A stretch of DNA of 64,000 nt from Shewanella insulae (GTDB taxonomy: Bacteria > Pseudomonadota > Gammaproteobacteria > Enterobacterales > Shewanellaceae), in assembly GCF_009831655.1 (NCBI RefSeq), contig NZ_WRPA01000001.1, positions 620,001 through 684,000 of the forward strand. The letters run 5' to 3'. Position numbers and translations under genes: made by a program. The notes under the pieces were generated by a model. That model was not told where the DNA came from and made no database searches. It saw only the letters and a program-made list of their open reading frames with translations. The stretch's first letter is position 1; every line of letters begins with the position of its first letter. This document shows positions 31,693-42,153 of the stretch, in pieces.

Positions 31693-33030
31693 ATGAAGCA
31701 TTACGAAGCGAACTTTGATGGACTCGTCGGACCTACTCATAATTATGCGGGCCTGTCATACGGTAATGTGGCTTCTTTAAATAACGCCGCCGCAATATCC
31801 AGCCCTAAGGCGGCTGCGAAACAAGGACTCAAGAAGGCAAAGGCTCTCGCCGACTTAGGTCTGGCTCAGGGTATGCTTGCCCCTCAGGAGCGCCCAGATC
31901 TTCACACACTGCGTCGAATCGGTTTTTCTGGCACAGACGCAGAAGTATTAAATAAAGCCGCTAAACACGCCCCTGCTCTCCTTAGAGCCTGCTGCAGCGC
32001 CTCAAGCATGTGGACGGCCAATGCCGCAACTGTATCACCGAGTGCCGATACCCATGATGGTAAGATCCATTTCACCCCGGCAAACTTGGTAGATAAGCTA
32101 CATCGCAGCATAGAGCCGGTGACGACAGGTAACATCTTGGCCGCTACCTTTAACAACGCCCGCCATTTCCATCATCATCAACATCTGCCAGAGCACGTGA
32201 GTTTTGGCGACGAAGGCGCGGCCAACCACACACGTCTGTGCAATGAATACGGACATGCCGGCATCGAACTCTTTGTTTATGGTCAAGAAGCGACTAATCC
32301 TAGCGCCCCAAAACCGAAGAAGTACCCGGCAAGACAGACACTAGAAGCCTCTCAGGCCATCGCCCGTCTGCATCAGCTCGATGATGAGAGCAGCGTCTTT
32401 ATCCAGCAAAACCCAGATGTCATCGACCAGGGCGTATTCCACAACGATGTGATCGCCGTGGGTAACCAGAACGTGCTCTTCTATCACGAACAGGCATTTG
32501 TCGATACGCAAAAGAAGCTGGCGGAAATCCAAGGTAAGTTTAACGGCAACGAACTGCACTTTATCGAGGTACCTACCGCCAAGGTCGGTATTCAGGATGC
32601 GGTAAAGAGCTATCTGTTTAACACCCAGATCGTCACCCTCCCCAATGGTGAGATGGCCATCATAGCGCCAACCAACTGTCAGGAAAATGAAGCGGTTTAT
32701 GCCTACCTCAACGAGCTAGTGACCATGGGGACACCCATTAAACAGGTACACTATTTCGATGTGAAGCAGAGCATGCAAAACGGCGGCGGCCCTGCCTGTC
32801 TACGCCTGCGTGTCGCCATGAACGACACCGAGCTTGCAGCCGTTAACCCCAACACTCTGATGAACGATGAGCTATTTAACAGACTCAACCTCTGGGTGGA
32901 TAAACACTATCGTGACGAGCTCGCCATCGAAGATCTTGCCGATCCTCAGCTCATCATCGAATCGCGCACCGCACTAGATGAACTGACGCAGATAATGAAG
33001 CTAGGCAGCGTGTATCAGTTCCAGAAGTAA
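31693..33030 (+). CDS. astB: N-succinylarginine dihydrolase
   Basis: Second step of the arginine succinyltransferase (AST) pathway: hydrolyses N2-succinylarginine to succinylornithine, releasing ammonia and CO2. 445 residues matching the family throughout, from the start [19 protein letters not shown] to the active-site cysteine C369 in [16 protein letters not shown] lies seven bases before the ATG. The other ast genes are not adjacent. The gene is followed by a large perfect palindrome. Confidence 0.97.
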   Translation: MKHYEANFDGLVGPTHNYAGLSYGNVASLNNAAAISSPKAAAKQGLKKAKALADLGLAQGMLAPQERPDLHTLRRIGFSGTDAEVLNKAAKHAPALLRACCSASSMWTANAATVSPSADTHDGKIHFTPANLVDKLHRSIEPVTTGNILAATFNNARHFHHHQHLPEHVSFGDEGAANHTRLCNEYGHAGIELFVYGQEATNPSAPKPKKYPARQTLEASQAIARLHQLDDESSVFIQQNPDVIDQGVFHNDVIAVGNQNVLFYHEQAFVDTQKKLAEIQGKFNGNELHFIEVPTAKVGIQDAVKSYLFNTQIVTLPNGEMAIIAPTNCQENEAVYAYLNELVTMGTPIKQVHYFDVKQSMQNGGGPACLRLRVAMNDTELAAVNPNTLMNDELFNRLNLWVDKHYRDELAIEDLADPQLIIESRTALDELTQIMKLGSVYQFQK

Positions 33031-33053
33031 TTGTTACTAGAATCAAGTAACAA

Positions 33054-33105
33054 GCCCCTAAACCTCAAAAGCCATCTGAAAAGATGGCTTTTGAGGTTTA
33101 GGGGC
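33054..33105. repeat. Perfect 24-bp inverted repeat with GAAA loop
   Basis: Left arm 33054-33077 and right arm 33082-33105 are exact complements around a GAAA tetraloop, 24 bases after astB. No T-tract follows on either strand, so it is not a classical intrinsic terminator although it could stop or protect the astB transcript. It shares TAAACC/GGTTTAGGG with the hairpin at 33478-33501. Confidence 0.85.
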
Positions 33106-33284
33106 AAACACAAACTAATTTTTCTCGTCTATTTCACAAACAGGTGACAAGACCTACCTGAAATGAGTTCATATATTTCTAATACACAACTCTAACAATT
33201 GATTACTATTTACAAATTTTTTTACCGAATAATATTTAATTTAAAACACTTCACGTTCGTCTTTTCCATTGCCGCAGCCCATAA

Positions 33285-33510
33285 AGAGCCCCCCTATGAA
33301 GAAGGCGGCTTTGTGGAAGCCCCTCAAATGGGACCATAAGTGTCTATTTGTATACCTTGCATATTTTGTAGTTATTTCGCCTACTTATGGCATTGTGAAA
33401 GGGATAACAGAGCCCAGTTCAAGGGGTAACTGCATCTACCCATTGATAAAAATTACAGGCAAAGCAAAAATGATGATAACCACCTACTGAAGTAGGTGGT
33501 TTAGGGCTGA
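33285..33510 (+). mobile_element. Possible IS200/IS605-derived non-autonomous remnant
   Basis: The segment starts with a short hairpin (GGCTT/AAGCC, about 33307-33321) and ends with a strong one (AACCACCTAC, TGAA, GTAGGTGGTT at 33478-33501). No transposase is recognisable; the 73-codon frame inside has no family resemblance. End hairpins without terminal inverted repeats are the IS200/IS605 pattern. Low confidence. Confidence 0.25.
33478..33501. repeat. 10-bp inverted repeat with TGAA loop
   Basis: Perfect stem AACCACCTAC/GTAGGTGGTT followed by TAGGGC. The motif resembles palindromic ends of IS200/IS605-type elements and the neighbouring larger palindrome. Confidence 0.75.
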
Positions 33511-33512
33511 AA

Positions 33513-33543
33513 ACAAAAAAGCGCACAATAATTTGTGCGCTTT
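33513..33543 (-). terminator. Terminator of the Ig-like lipoprotein gene
   Basis: AAAGCGCACAA/TTGTGCGCTTT stem with a four-base loop and T-run on the minus strand. Confidence 0.92.
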
Positions 33544-33562
33544 ATACTTAACTGAGATCGAC

Positions 33563-36022
33563 TTAGTGAATCGTAATTGGAATTTTTGCCAATTCTGTAA
33601 CGTCACCTTTTGGCGTAGTAGCTTCGATGATGAGTGTGCCTGCATCTGGTTGCTCGGCACCTTTGATGGTCACACTATAAGGTTCCGCACGATTAACATT
33701 TGTAGAGGTAACCGTATAGCTTCCCTTACTTGCTAAGCTACCAGCCGATGGAGTAAAGGAAATGACAGTGCCTTGCGGTAATGGTTGATTGTGAAGATCA
33801 CCAACAATAATCGATACACCACCCGTTGATTTACCCAATATATCTAACACATGGTTTCCATTAAGATCTTTACAAGGATCATCTGTAAGTGAAGCATCTT
33901 CAGTACAACTATCCACGATAATTGGAGTTGAAGCAACAGCACTGCTTCCAGACATCACCAAGACTAAAGAAGCTCTTACATCTAACGATTTCTTTTCCGC
34001 GGAACAACCTGCATGAGGCGTATTATTAGCATCTAAGGCACACAAGCTACCATTGTAAAGGCCATCGCTTACATCAAATTCCCCGTTGTTATTAAAATCG
34101 ACATAAGTTTCGGCATCACCGCCCGCTTCGCCATCGAACTTTGGATTGAATAAGCTATCTTCATTGTGATCAACAAAGGCTTCATCTAAATCATAGGAGT
34201 TACCCGCAACGTCTTGTTTAGTTTTAAAGTCTTCAAATTCAGCTAAATCGAAACGACCATTACCGTTAAGATCAGGGAAAGACTCTTCACCAATTGCTCG
34301 CGCCAAGATAGTTACGCGCCCACCATAAGGCTGCCCAATATCGGCTCCTAATGTTGGTTCTTGGCCAAGTTCGAACAGCGTCTTACCTGTAGGTCTAGGG
34401 TTTTGACTCTTCCACTCCACAGAGCATACACCTCCTTGTGTGGTACATGATGAATCAATAACGCCCCCTTCTGTTGTGAAGGTTACTGCTGTTCCATCCG
34501 GCACAGGGTTGTTAAAGGCATCTGCCAAACGTGCAGTGATATTGACAACTACACCATCATAGTCCCAACCCTCGGGGTTAAGAATATCGGCCGATAACGA
34601 GAAGCTGTCCTGATCTGGTAGACCTGTCGATATGACCAACAAATTAGATTGGCTGGAAATTTCTGGAGAGCTGCCATCCACTACCGCGGTTACTCGAACA
34701 GAAGTCGCAACTGTGCCAGAATTAACCACTGTTTGCGCTATACCTTGGCTGTTAGTTGTAGCTGTTTCAGGGTCTAGCACAATGTTACCGGTATCCGAAT
34801 TAAGTGAAAAATTAACCCTTTGATTACTAACCGGGTTGCCATTGTTATCTATCACTTGGAATTTAACCGTCGAGGATTCGGCTCCGCCCGTTCCTTTTAG
34901 ACGAATGAGTTCTGGAATTGCCTCTACAAACTTGATACTACCCACGCTTGCAGGTAAGACATTGACCGTCGCCTTTGCAGACAATGATTTACTGCCAACA
35001 ATCGCATTGACATTTATCGCGTCATCCCCCACACAGCCTTTTGCAAGATATGTAGAAGTTGCTACACCATTAACGGCGACGACAGGAGAACTTATCTCTG
35101 CTTCAGCTGGCGTTTTGTTAGCGCAAACAGATGAAAACTTTACTTCGACTGGCTCGGTAAAAAGGTTACCAGCGTCATCTTGAAGTGTAACTGAGATGCT
35201 TGCAGTACCTCCTGCAGAGACCACTGCAGGCGAAACTGCTGCTACTTCTGGTTGGAAAGGATCACCACTCCCCATTAACACATTTGTCGCTCCAACCTTA
35301 AAGACTAACTCTGCCTTTTCACCGGTAACAAGTGTTGCTGTAGCAATACCCGCTCCAGGCTGAGAACCCGCCAAAATTTGCACATAAGCTTTACCGTCTT
35401 CGGTAGCCGCTGTCTCAATGGGTAATTCGCCAATGTCACTAGTGAATTTAACAATCGTTGCTTTTGAAATTCCCGATACCGTAGCGACCAAATAACCTGG
35501 CGATAATGACGATATAGTACTAATCGGAGTCATAGAGGTTAAATCATCAACCAATATCAGAGCAACTTGCGCACCGCCCGTTGCAGCCCCGCCATCGCCT
35601 TGAGTGTTAAAAGAAATGGAAGCTTCTACAGTCGTTCCACTTTCATTTTCATATGATGCGGTTATCTTGCCTGAGCCCAGTTTGTCTCCAGGAAGTACAT
35701 CGATTGACACTTTACCATCGGCGTCGCTTACACCACTATCGGGAGTGAGCACCCCTTCACCTTGTAGTGAAAATACTATTCTGCCACCAGATAAAGGGGC
35801 TCCATTTTTGTTAAGGGTTGCATGTAACTTACCTGGTTGAGCATTGGATATATCAGTAGTTGACTCGCCACTTCCATTCACTAGTGCCAAAGACAAACTA
35901 TAAGTGTCTTCGCCTGGCGTCGTTCCGCCAGAGCCGTCACTTGAGACATTCCCCCCGCCGCTACAGGCGACAATAAAAAGTAAAAATAAATATGAGGTAA
36001 AAACTTTAAACGCTGACTTCAT
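33563..36022 (-). CDS. Large Ig-like domain (invasin-type) lipoprotein
   Basis: 819 residues. The signal peptide ends in the lipobox VACS, so C20 is predicted to be lipidated, followed by a Gly/Ser linker. Several bacterial Ig-like (Big_1-type) domains follow, with repeated GxAxxTVNS or VAVNGVATSTYLAKG-type blocks. The last third has Asp-rich, EF-hand-like loops (DLNGNGRFDLAEF, DFNNNGEFDVSDG, DLNGNHVLD) and paired cysteines. This suggests a calcium-dependent surface or envelope adhesin-like scaffold. No enzyme domain is seen. The G+C looks lower than that of its neighbours, hinting at different ancestry. Function unknown. Confidence 0.85.
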   Translation of the reverse strand: MKSAFKVFTSYLFLLFIVACSGGGNVSSDGSGGTTPGEDTYSLSLALVNGSGESTTDISNAQPGKLHATLNKNGAPLSGGRIVFSLQGEGVLTPDSGVSDADGKVSIDVLPGDKLGSGKITASYENESGTTVEASISFNTQGDGGAATGGAQVALILVDDLTSMTPISTISSLSPGYLVATVSGISKATIVKFTSDIGELPIETAATEDGKAYVQILAGSQPGAGIATATLVTGEKAELVFKVGATNVLMGSGDPFQPEVAAVSPAVVSAGGTASISVTLQDDAGNLFTEPVEVKFSSVCANKTPAEAEISSPVVAVNGVATSTYLAKGCVGDDAINVNAIVGSKSLSAKATVNVLPASVGSIKFVEAIPELIRLKGTGGAESSTVKFQVIDNNGNPVSNQRVNFSLNSDTGNIVLDPETATTNSQGIAQTVVNSGTVATSVRVTAVVDGSSPEISSQSNLLVISTGLPDQDSFSLSADILNPEGWDYDGVVVNITARLADAFNNPVPDGTAVTFTTEGGVIDSSCTTQGGVCSVEWKSQNPRPTGKTLFELGQEPTLGADIGQPYGGRVTILARAIGEESFPDLNGNGRFDLAEFEDFKTKQDVAGNSYDLDEAFVDHNEDSLFNPKFDGEAGGDAETYVDFNNNGEFDVSDGLYNGSLCALDANNTPHAGCSAEKKSLDVRASLVLVMSGSSAVASTPIIVDSCTEDASLTDDPCKDLNGNHVLDILGKSTGGVSIIVGDLHNQPLPQGTVISFTPSAGSLASKGSYTVTSTNVNRAEPYSVTIKGAEQPDAGTLIIEATTPKGDVTELAKIPITIH

Positions 36023-36238
36023 TGTCAGACTCCCTGTTACTCAGATTATCGTTAGAAGCATCTGCTTATTACTTATAGGTTAACATTACACAATTTTCCC
36101 ATAACTTTTCCATCACTAATCGCAATTAAGCGCGGAAAAGTGACAAAAACTTTAACTAATTAGCCGTTTCCTCACCTGGGGTTTCTTGCTAGGCTTTAGG
36201 TGCAAAATAAAATGCATAAAAATAATACAGGAAGCATT

Positions 36239-37558
36239 ATGGCTGGCACGCAAAACAAGAAAATTGGCCTCACCGGAAAAATACTCATTGGTATGGCTGG
36301 AGGTATTTTAATCGGGCTACTGCTACGCAGTTTCTTGCCCGGTAATGAATTTATCGAGAACTATATAACTAACGGCCTATTAAATGTGGTTGGCAGTATT
36401 TTCATCTCCAGTTTACAAATGTTGGTGGTTCCACTAGTCTTCATCTCCTTAGTCTGCGGTACCTGTTCACTCAGCGATCCATCATCCCTCGGTAGGCTAG
36501 GTGGAAAAACTATCGCTTTTTATCTATTTACCACGGCTATCGCCCTCTCGATGGCGATTCTAGTTGCCCTTCTCATCCACCCAGGTAACGCCTCACTGGC
36601 GGCTGAGAATATGCAGTACAGCGTCAAGGAAGCACCTAGCCTGTCTGACGTATTGATCAATCTCGTTCCCCGTAACCCAATACAGGCAATGACAGAGGGG
36701 AATATGCTACAGATCATCATCTTTGCGGTGATTTTTGGTTTTGCTATCTCTCATATTGGTGAGCGTGGTAAACGAGTATCTGCGTTATTTAACGATTTAA
36801 ATGAGGTGATCATGCGCGTGGTCACCCTTATCATGCAGCTGGCACCCTACGGTATTTTCGCCCTCATGGGGAAGCTTGCCTTAACCTTAGGTCTAGAGAC
36901 ATTCGAAAGCGTGGTGAAATATTTTGTGGTAGTGCTCATGGTGTTATTAGTACACGCCTTTGTCAGCTATCCAGTACTATTAAAACTCTTCTCAGGACTC
37001 AGCCCCTTTACCTTTATTCGTAAGATGCGAGATGTGCAGCTATTCGCCTTCAGCACAGCCAGCTCTAACGCCACCCTACCTGTGACCCTGGAAACCTCTG
37101 AGCATCGTCTAGGCGTAGACAATAAGGTAGCCTCTTTCACTCTGCCTCTCGGCGCAACCATTAACATGGACGGCACGGCAATAATGCAAGGGGTTGCGAC
37201 GGTATTTATCGCCCAGGTATTTGGTATCGACCTCACCATCACCGACTATGCCATGGTGGTCATCACGGCGACACTTGCCTCTATCGGCACTGCTGGCGTA
37301 CCCGGGGTTGGCCTTATCATGCTCGCCATGGTACTGAACCAAGTGGGCCTGCCTGTCGAAGGTATCGCCCTTATCATGGGAGTCGACCGACTGCTGGATA
37401 TGGTGCGCACCGCCGTCAATGTGACGGGAGATTCGGTAGCTACCCTTATCATCGCCAAGTCTGAAAATGCATTTAACCAAGCAACCTTCGATGACCCTCA
37501 GGCAGGCAAGACGGCGGGGAGCTTCGTCGACCAGGTAAATGCCGAGCTTAAAGAGTAG
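36239..37558 (+). CDS. Dicarboxylate/amino acid:cation symporter (DAACS)
   Basis: Inner-membrane sodium- or proton-coupled importer of C4-dicarboxylates or acidic amino acids (GltP/DctA family). About eight helices are evident. Substrate-binding signatures include TASSNATLPVTL, GATINMDGTAIMQG and the C-terminal DRLLDMVRTAVNVTGD. I set the start at the ATG at 36239, which has AGGA seven bases upstream, giving 439 residues. The substrate (glutamate, aspartate or dicarboxylate) cannot be decided. Ends in a bidirectional terminator shared with gsk. Confidence 0.92.
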   Translation: MAGTQNKKIGLTGKILIGMAGGILIGLLLRSFLPGNEFIENYITNGLLNVVGSIFISSLQMLVVPLVFISLVCGTCSLSDPSSLGRLGGKTIAFYLFTTAIALSMAILVALLIHPGNASLAAENMQYSVKEAPSLSDVLINLVPRNPIQAMTEGNMLQIIIFAVIFGFAISHIGERGKRVSALFNDLNEVIMRVVTLIMQLAPYGIFALMGKLALTLGLETFESVVKYFVVVLMVLLVHAFVSYPVLLKLFSGLSPFTFIRKMRDVQLFAFSTASSNATLPVTLETSEHRLGVDNKVASFTLPLGATINMDGTAIMQGVATVFIAQVFGIDLTITDYAMVVITATLASIGTAGVPGVGLIMLAMVLNQVGLPVEGIALIMGVDRLLDMVRTAVNVTGDSVATLIIAKSENAFNQATFDDPQAGKTAGSFVDQVNAELKE

Positions 37559-37589
37559 ATAGCCCAGACGTTATTAAGTTGCACAAGTA

Positions 37590-37617
37590 AAAAAGGCGTC
37601 CAATGGACGCCTTTATT
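37590..37617. terminator. Bidirectional terminator between symporter and gsk
   Basis: AAAGGCGTCC/GGACGCCTTT stem with a three-base loop. T-runs follow on both strands, serving two convergent genes. Confidence 0.9.
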
Positions 37618-37688
37618 ATCTATATGTAGAAATTGCTACAAACGTTTGCGTAATAAAGCCTGTCAAAAGTCTGCTCTAGCCCAAACGC

Positions 37689-38993
37689 CTACCTTTCCCA
37701 GTAAGCTTCTTCCAGGCTATCTTCACGCTCTGGCAGACCACGAGACAAGCGTGGGCTATGTTGAGCCAGTACCTCGTAGGCGACGCGATTGGCATACTTA
37801 CAGATCTGCGAGAAAGAGGAATAACACAGGCCATCACGCTTATGTTTGCTCGACCCTGGTACATTGGCCTTATGATAGGTATTAGAAGCAAGGTCGTGCA
37901 GCAGCGCCGCCAGCGCACCATCGCCCGCACCATTGGTGTTGCGGATGATCTCAGGCCCGCCCATATAAGGTGGAATATGCGCAAACACCTTGATCGGCGT
38001 CTGACAGTCTCGTTTTAACTTAGGTCTTGAAAACTCGTAACGATTGAATTCTGGAATCGCACCGGGCAACAACGTATGGCTAGTTTCACGCTTCTCCGAG
38101 TCCTCGGTATAACCCGCGGTATAGAGCCCAAGCGGCCCTGCCGTGGTGAGCACCATATCGCACCAGTCTAACGCGGCGTTGCTGGCACTCAAGGGATCTT
38201 TAAACCCAGTCAGGGCTTCACCTTCATCTTCATTCATCGCCAGGATGGTGACATTATCTTTAATGAATTCAATCCACCATTGGGGATCTTCTTCGATTAA
38301 GAAACGGGTTCCCAGGGTCAACACCACGGGCACGTCTGCCGCCTTGGCATATTCGATGGCCTTTAAGGCCGCATCGGTGATCTTATCGCCACCGCTGGCG
38401 CGCATCAGATAGGCGGTCAGCACTAGGGCAGAGGAAGATTGCACTATCTCCTGGTCGATATATTCTGGCGTAAGCTTGTCCATCGACCCCTTGCTGATGG
38501 CAAAGGTACGCTCACCACACTCAGAGATCAGGGTAAAACAACGACCGATTGGCCCATCTACCGGCTGCAGATAGTTAAGATCCACCTTGGAGGAAGTGTT
38601 ACACAGGTAACGATAGGCATAGCTGCCTACCTCGAGATGGTTACTCATCACCCCAAACAGTACAGAGCGATCATCGGCGAGGATAGAATAGTTGTGTACC
38701 GTATTGCCTATGGTGCCACCGGCAAATTCATCGCTGATCAGCTCAGAAGATTTCAGCTCGGTATAGAGCTGGTGCGCCTTCTCATCATCGATCAGCGTCG
38801 AATTCCCTTTTGGTAAGGCGTAACGGCTAAGCAACTCGTCACCCACTTTGGCCTCGATATCGACAAGCGTCTGATCGATTCCACTGATGTGGGTAGAAAT
38901 ATGCTGCGGTTGCAGCGTTAACTGCGCCAATAATGGATCGCGATTCTTAACTGGAAAGTAATGTTTCGACTTACGTTGACCGGGAAACTTCAT
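37689..38993 (-). CDS. gsk: Inosine-guanosine kinase
   Basis: PfkB-family nucleoside kinase that salvages guanosine and inosine to GMP and IMP. 434 residues, the same length as E. coli Gsk and matching throughout, including the start MKFPGQRKSKHYFPV, FAGGTIGNTVHNYS, the catalytic NTNGAGDGALAALLHD motif and the end LPEREDSLEEAYWER. It lies in the same block as hemH and adk, as in E. coli but without aes. Confidence 0.97.
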   Translation of the reverse strand: MKFPGQRKSKHYFPVKNRDPLLAQLTLQPQHISTHISGIDQTLVDIEAKVGDELLSRYALPKGNSTLIDDEKAHQLYTELKSSELISDEFAGGTIGNTVHNYSILADDRSVLFGVMSNHLEVGSYAYRYLCNTSSKVDLNYLQPVDGPIGRCFTLISECGERTFAISKGSMDKLTPEYIDQEIVQSSSALVLTAYLMRASGGDKITDAALKAIEYAKAADVPVVLTLGTRFLIEEDPQWWIEFIKDNVTILAMNEDEGEALTGFKDPLSASNAALDWCDMVLTTAGPLGLYTAGYTEDSEKRETSHTLLPGAIPEFNRYEFSRPKLKRDCQTPIKVFAHIPPYMGGPEIIRNTNGAGDGALAALLHDLASNTYHKANVPGSSKHKRDGLCYSSFSQICKYANRVAYEVLAQHSPRLSRGLPEREDSLEEAYWER

Positions 38994-39190
38994 AAGGAAC
39001 TCACTCTAATGCATCCATGCAGAATCAAATAAGAATAGACAGCACACTAGACCCCCTTAGTCTGCTGTCTATCAGGCCGCGTGGTGATTTATGCAACGCG
39101 GGCACCTTCGCCATAAAAATTCGGCGGCGGATCGTACCATATAAAATAGCATCGGGCAGTGATTTATGCCGTTAACACACGATTCTTTGC

Positions 39191-40204
39191 TTAAGATTTA
39201 AGCCAACCCGCCGCCTGCTCGGTAACCAGGTCTGCTAGCAATTGCATATGAGCCTCATCATCGTTCAGACAAGGGATGAAATGATAGGCCTCGCCGCCCG
39301 CCTCGATAAAACTCTCTTTGCCGCCAATCGAGATCTCTTCAAGCGTCTCTAAACAATCTACCGCGAAGGCCGGGCAGAGAATATCCACTCGCTTGACCCC
39401 TTGGCTTGGCAGGCTCTCAAGCAGGGCGTCGGTTGCTGGCGTCAGCCACTCCTCTTTACCAAATTTCGATTGGAAACAGAGACGCCACTGGGATTCAGAT
39501 AATCCTAATGCCTCGGCCAATAGCTGGGCCGTGTGTTGGCACTGTGCCTGATAAGGGTCGCCCTCGGTCACATAACGCAGCGGCACACCATGAAAAGACA
39601 TTAATAGGCAATCGCCCCGTCCCTTTTCTTGCCAATGACGCCGCACAGAGTCAGCCAATGCCGCGATATAGGCTGGATGGTTAAAATATTCTTTACTAAA
39701 GCGCGTCTCGGGATAGTTACGACGTTGCTTGTAATCGCTGGCGATGGCATCAAATACCGGTGCCACTGTCGAGCAGGAATATTGTGGATACAGAGGGAGC
39801 ACTACCAGGCGTTCAATGCCCTTGGCCAGCAGCTTATCGATACCCGCGGACAACGAAGGATTGCCATAACTCATCCCCAACTCAACCGGAATATCACGGC
39901 CATGACGCGCTTTAAGTATCTCGCTTAGCGCCTCACGTTGACGCTCGCTGATCACCATCAGCGGCGAGCCTTCTGGCCACCAGATAGACTCATAGAGCTT
40001 GGCCACCGCCTTGGGGCGAGTATTTAAGATGATACCATTGAGTATGGGTTTCCAGATCCAGGGGCTTAAGTCGACCACGCGCGGGTCGCTGAGAAACTGT
40101 TTCAGGAACTGCCTAACATCTTTAGGGGTTGGCGTATCTGGCGTGCCGAGATTAACCAGCAAGACACCAAGCTTGGCGGGAGATAAGTTGTCGACTTTGT
40201 TCAA
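39191..40204 (-). CDS. hemH: Ferrochelatase
   Basis: Inserts ferrous iron into protoporphyrin IX, the last step of haem synthesis. Motifs include GVLLVNLGTPDTPT, the catalytic His in SFHGVPLRYV and the C-terminal CPAFAVDCLETLEEI. The only plausible early start is TTG at 40204, with AGAG about six bases upstream. The next in-frame Met is far inside. It lies just after adk, with an adk terminator between them. Confidence 0.95.
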   Translation of the reverse strand: MNKVDNLSPAKLGVLLVNLGTPDTPTPKDVRQFLKQFLSDPRVVDLSPWIWKPILNGIILNTRPKAVAKLYESIWWPEGSPLMVISERQREALSEILKARHGRDIPVELGMSYGNPSLSAGIDKLLAKGIERLVVLPLYPQYSCSTVAPVFDAIASDYKQRRNYPETRFSKEYFNHPAYIAALADSVRRHWQEKGRGDCLLMSFHGVPLRYVTEGDPYQAQCQHTAQLLAEALGLSESQWRLCFQSKFGKEEWLTPATDALLESLPSQGVKRVDILCPAFAVDCLETLEEISIGGKESFIEAGGEAYHFIPCLNDDEAHMQLLADLVTEQAAGWLKS

Positions 40205-40263
40205 GAATTACTCTACTCATATTCTCTGACAAGGATAGCGCTAGGCTAGCACCCACCCTGACA

Positions 40264-40292
40264 TAAAAAAAGCCCACCTAGGTGGGCTTTTT
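40264..40292 (-). terminator. Terminator of adk
   Basis: AGCCCACC/GGTGGGCT stem with a two-base centre, flanked by A- and T-runs, so probably active on both strands. Confidence 0.9.
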
Positions 40293-40326
40293 CAAATATG
40301 AGAAGCAGCTCATTAAAGGAGCCGGC

Positions 40327-40983
<657 letters not shown>

Positions 40984-41165
40984 TTATTTCGCATAAATTT
41001 GATTATTAGTTTTATCTGGGCGGCGATCTTCGCACAAATGACCGCCCATTTGAAGGGCCGGATGGCCAGTTTTAATTCGACTTTAGGCTGATACCACACA
41101 TACAACCTTTTTAATTGCAAAGGCCAGCACATTTGACTATAAGGCCGGCCGGTTGCAGTGACTCT

Positions 41166-42005
41166 CTAGTAGAGCAAGGTGTATAATTTGCGGCGGTACT
41201 GATTGGCCACGGCATGTCCCTGACCCAGTGCGGTAAGGATCTCCATGAAAAGCTGTTTAATTTCCCCCTGGTGAGCCTGCAGATCTGTCTTTAACACCAG
41301 ATAGAGTCGCTCCAGCGCCTCCTCGTCACGTTTGGCACTGTGTAGCGCCTTGGCAAGTGACAAGAGCTTGGCATAATCGCTGGGATTTTGTTCAACTTCT
41401 GCCAACAGGCTGCGGATCTCAGGTGTATCGGCAGCGTCCAGTGCCAGAGAAAGCTTCGCCTTGAGGCTCTGATAGTAGGCGTCTTGATCGGCAAGGCCGA
41501 TACCATCGAGCAACACCTTAGCCTGATTGATGTCTGACACCGAGAGCAACGCATCGGCATACACTAAGGATACCTCGGCCGTCTGGCACTCCTGATAGGC
41601 TTGTTTAAGCAGTGGCAGTGCTCCTTCGGCATCTCCCTCGGCAAGTTGCACCTTGGCCTGATTGAGGGCGACTTGCCAGGCCTTTGGCAAGTGCTGCGCT
41701 AGCAAGGACTCAATTTGCGCCGCCTCTTGCAGACCGGCAAAACCATCGACCGGCTTGCCCTCTTTTAACACTAAGGTCGTCGGGAGACTCTGGATCTGAA
41801 AATAGTTGGCTATCTCCATCTCCTGATCGCAGTTGACCTTGGCCAATAGGAAACGCCCCTGAGCCGCTATTTGGGTCAGGGTCTGCATTAGCTGCTGACT
41901 CTCTGGGCTCTGCTGGCTCCAAAACGTCATGACGACGACCTGCTGCATGGAGGCGTCGACCACTTGCTGAATATTTTCTTTGGTTAAATCCAATACCGAA
42001 TCCAT
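41166..42005 (-). CDS. cnoX: CnoX/YbbN-type thioredoxin-TPR co-chaperone
   Basis: Holdase that protects proteins from oxidation and passes them to chaperonins in E. coli. A thioredoxin fold (about 1-105) is followed by a TPR-like helical domain (about 110-279) ending YRRKLYTLLY as in E. coli. The E. coli SxxC site reads SPES here, so the Cys38 position is a serine (S36). C59 in KVNCDQEM aligns with the substrate-linking Cys63. I placed the start at 42005 (MDSVLDL), giving 279 residues. It follows htpG, which keeps two chaperone functions together. Confidence 0.9.
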   Translation of the reverse strand: MDSVLDLTKENIQQVVDASMQQVVVMTFWSQQSPESQQLMQTLTQIAAQGRFLLAKVNCDQEMEIANYFQIQSLPTTLVLKEGKPVDGFAGLQEAAQIESLLAQHLPKAWQVALNQAKVQLAEGDAEGALPLLKQAYQECQTAEVSLVYADALLSVSDINQAKVLLDGIGLADQDAYYQSLKAKLSLALDAADTPEIRSLLAEVEQNPSDYAKLLSLAKALHSAKRDEEALERLYLVLKTDLQAHQGEIKQLFMEILTALGQGHAVANQYRRKLYTLLY

Positions 42006-42065
42006 AGTGTCTCTTTTTAGTGAGTAAATTGTGGCGCTTTTGGTAACAATTTTGCTGGCTATACT

Positions 42066-42095
42066 ATTTTCGTGACTATTATTTTCGTGACTATA
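42066..42095. repeat. 15-bp tandem duplication
   Basis: ATTTTCGTGACTATT is followed directly by a near-identical copy, in the htpG-cnoX spacer. Confidence 0.7.
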
Positions 42096-42111
42096 TAGGT
42101 AAATAAATAGC

Positions 42112-42138
42112 ATAAGAGGCAGTCAAACTGCCTCTTAT
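42112..42138 (-). terminator. Hairpin after htpG
   Basis: Perfect 12-bp ATAAGAGGCAGT/ACTGCCTCTTAT stem with a three-base loop. The T-tract (GCTATTTATTT) is interrupted, so termination may be partial with read-through to cnoX. Confidence 0.6.
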
Positions 42139-42153
42139 TTACCTAGCTTAAAT

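Noticed and set aside
33269..33490. 73-codon frame in the astB/lipoprotein gap as a transposase fragment
   Set aside because: No TnpA or TnpB motif is visible, and it ends inside a hairpin. I kept only the hairpin-flanked segment as a low-confidence remnant.
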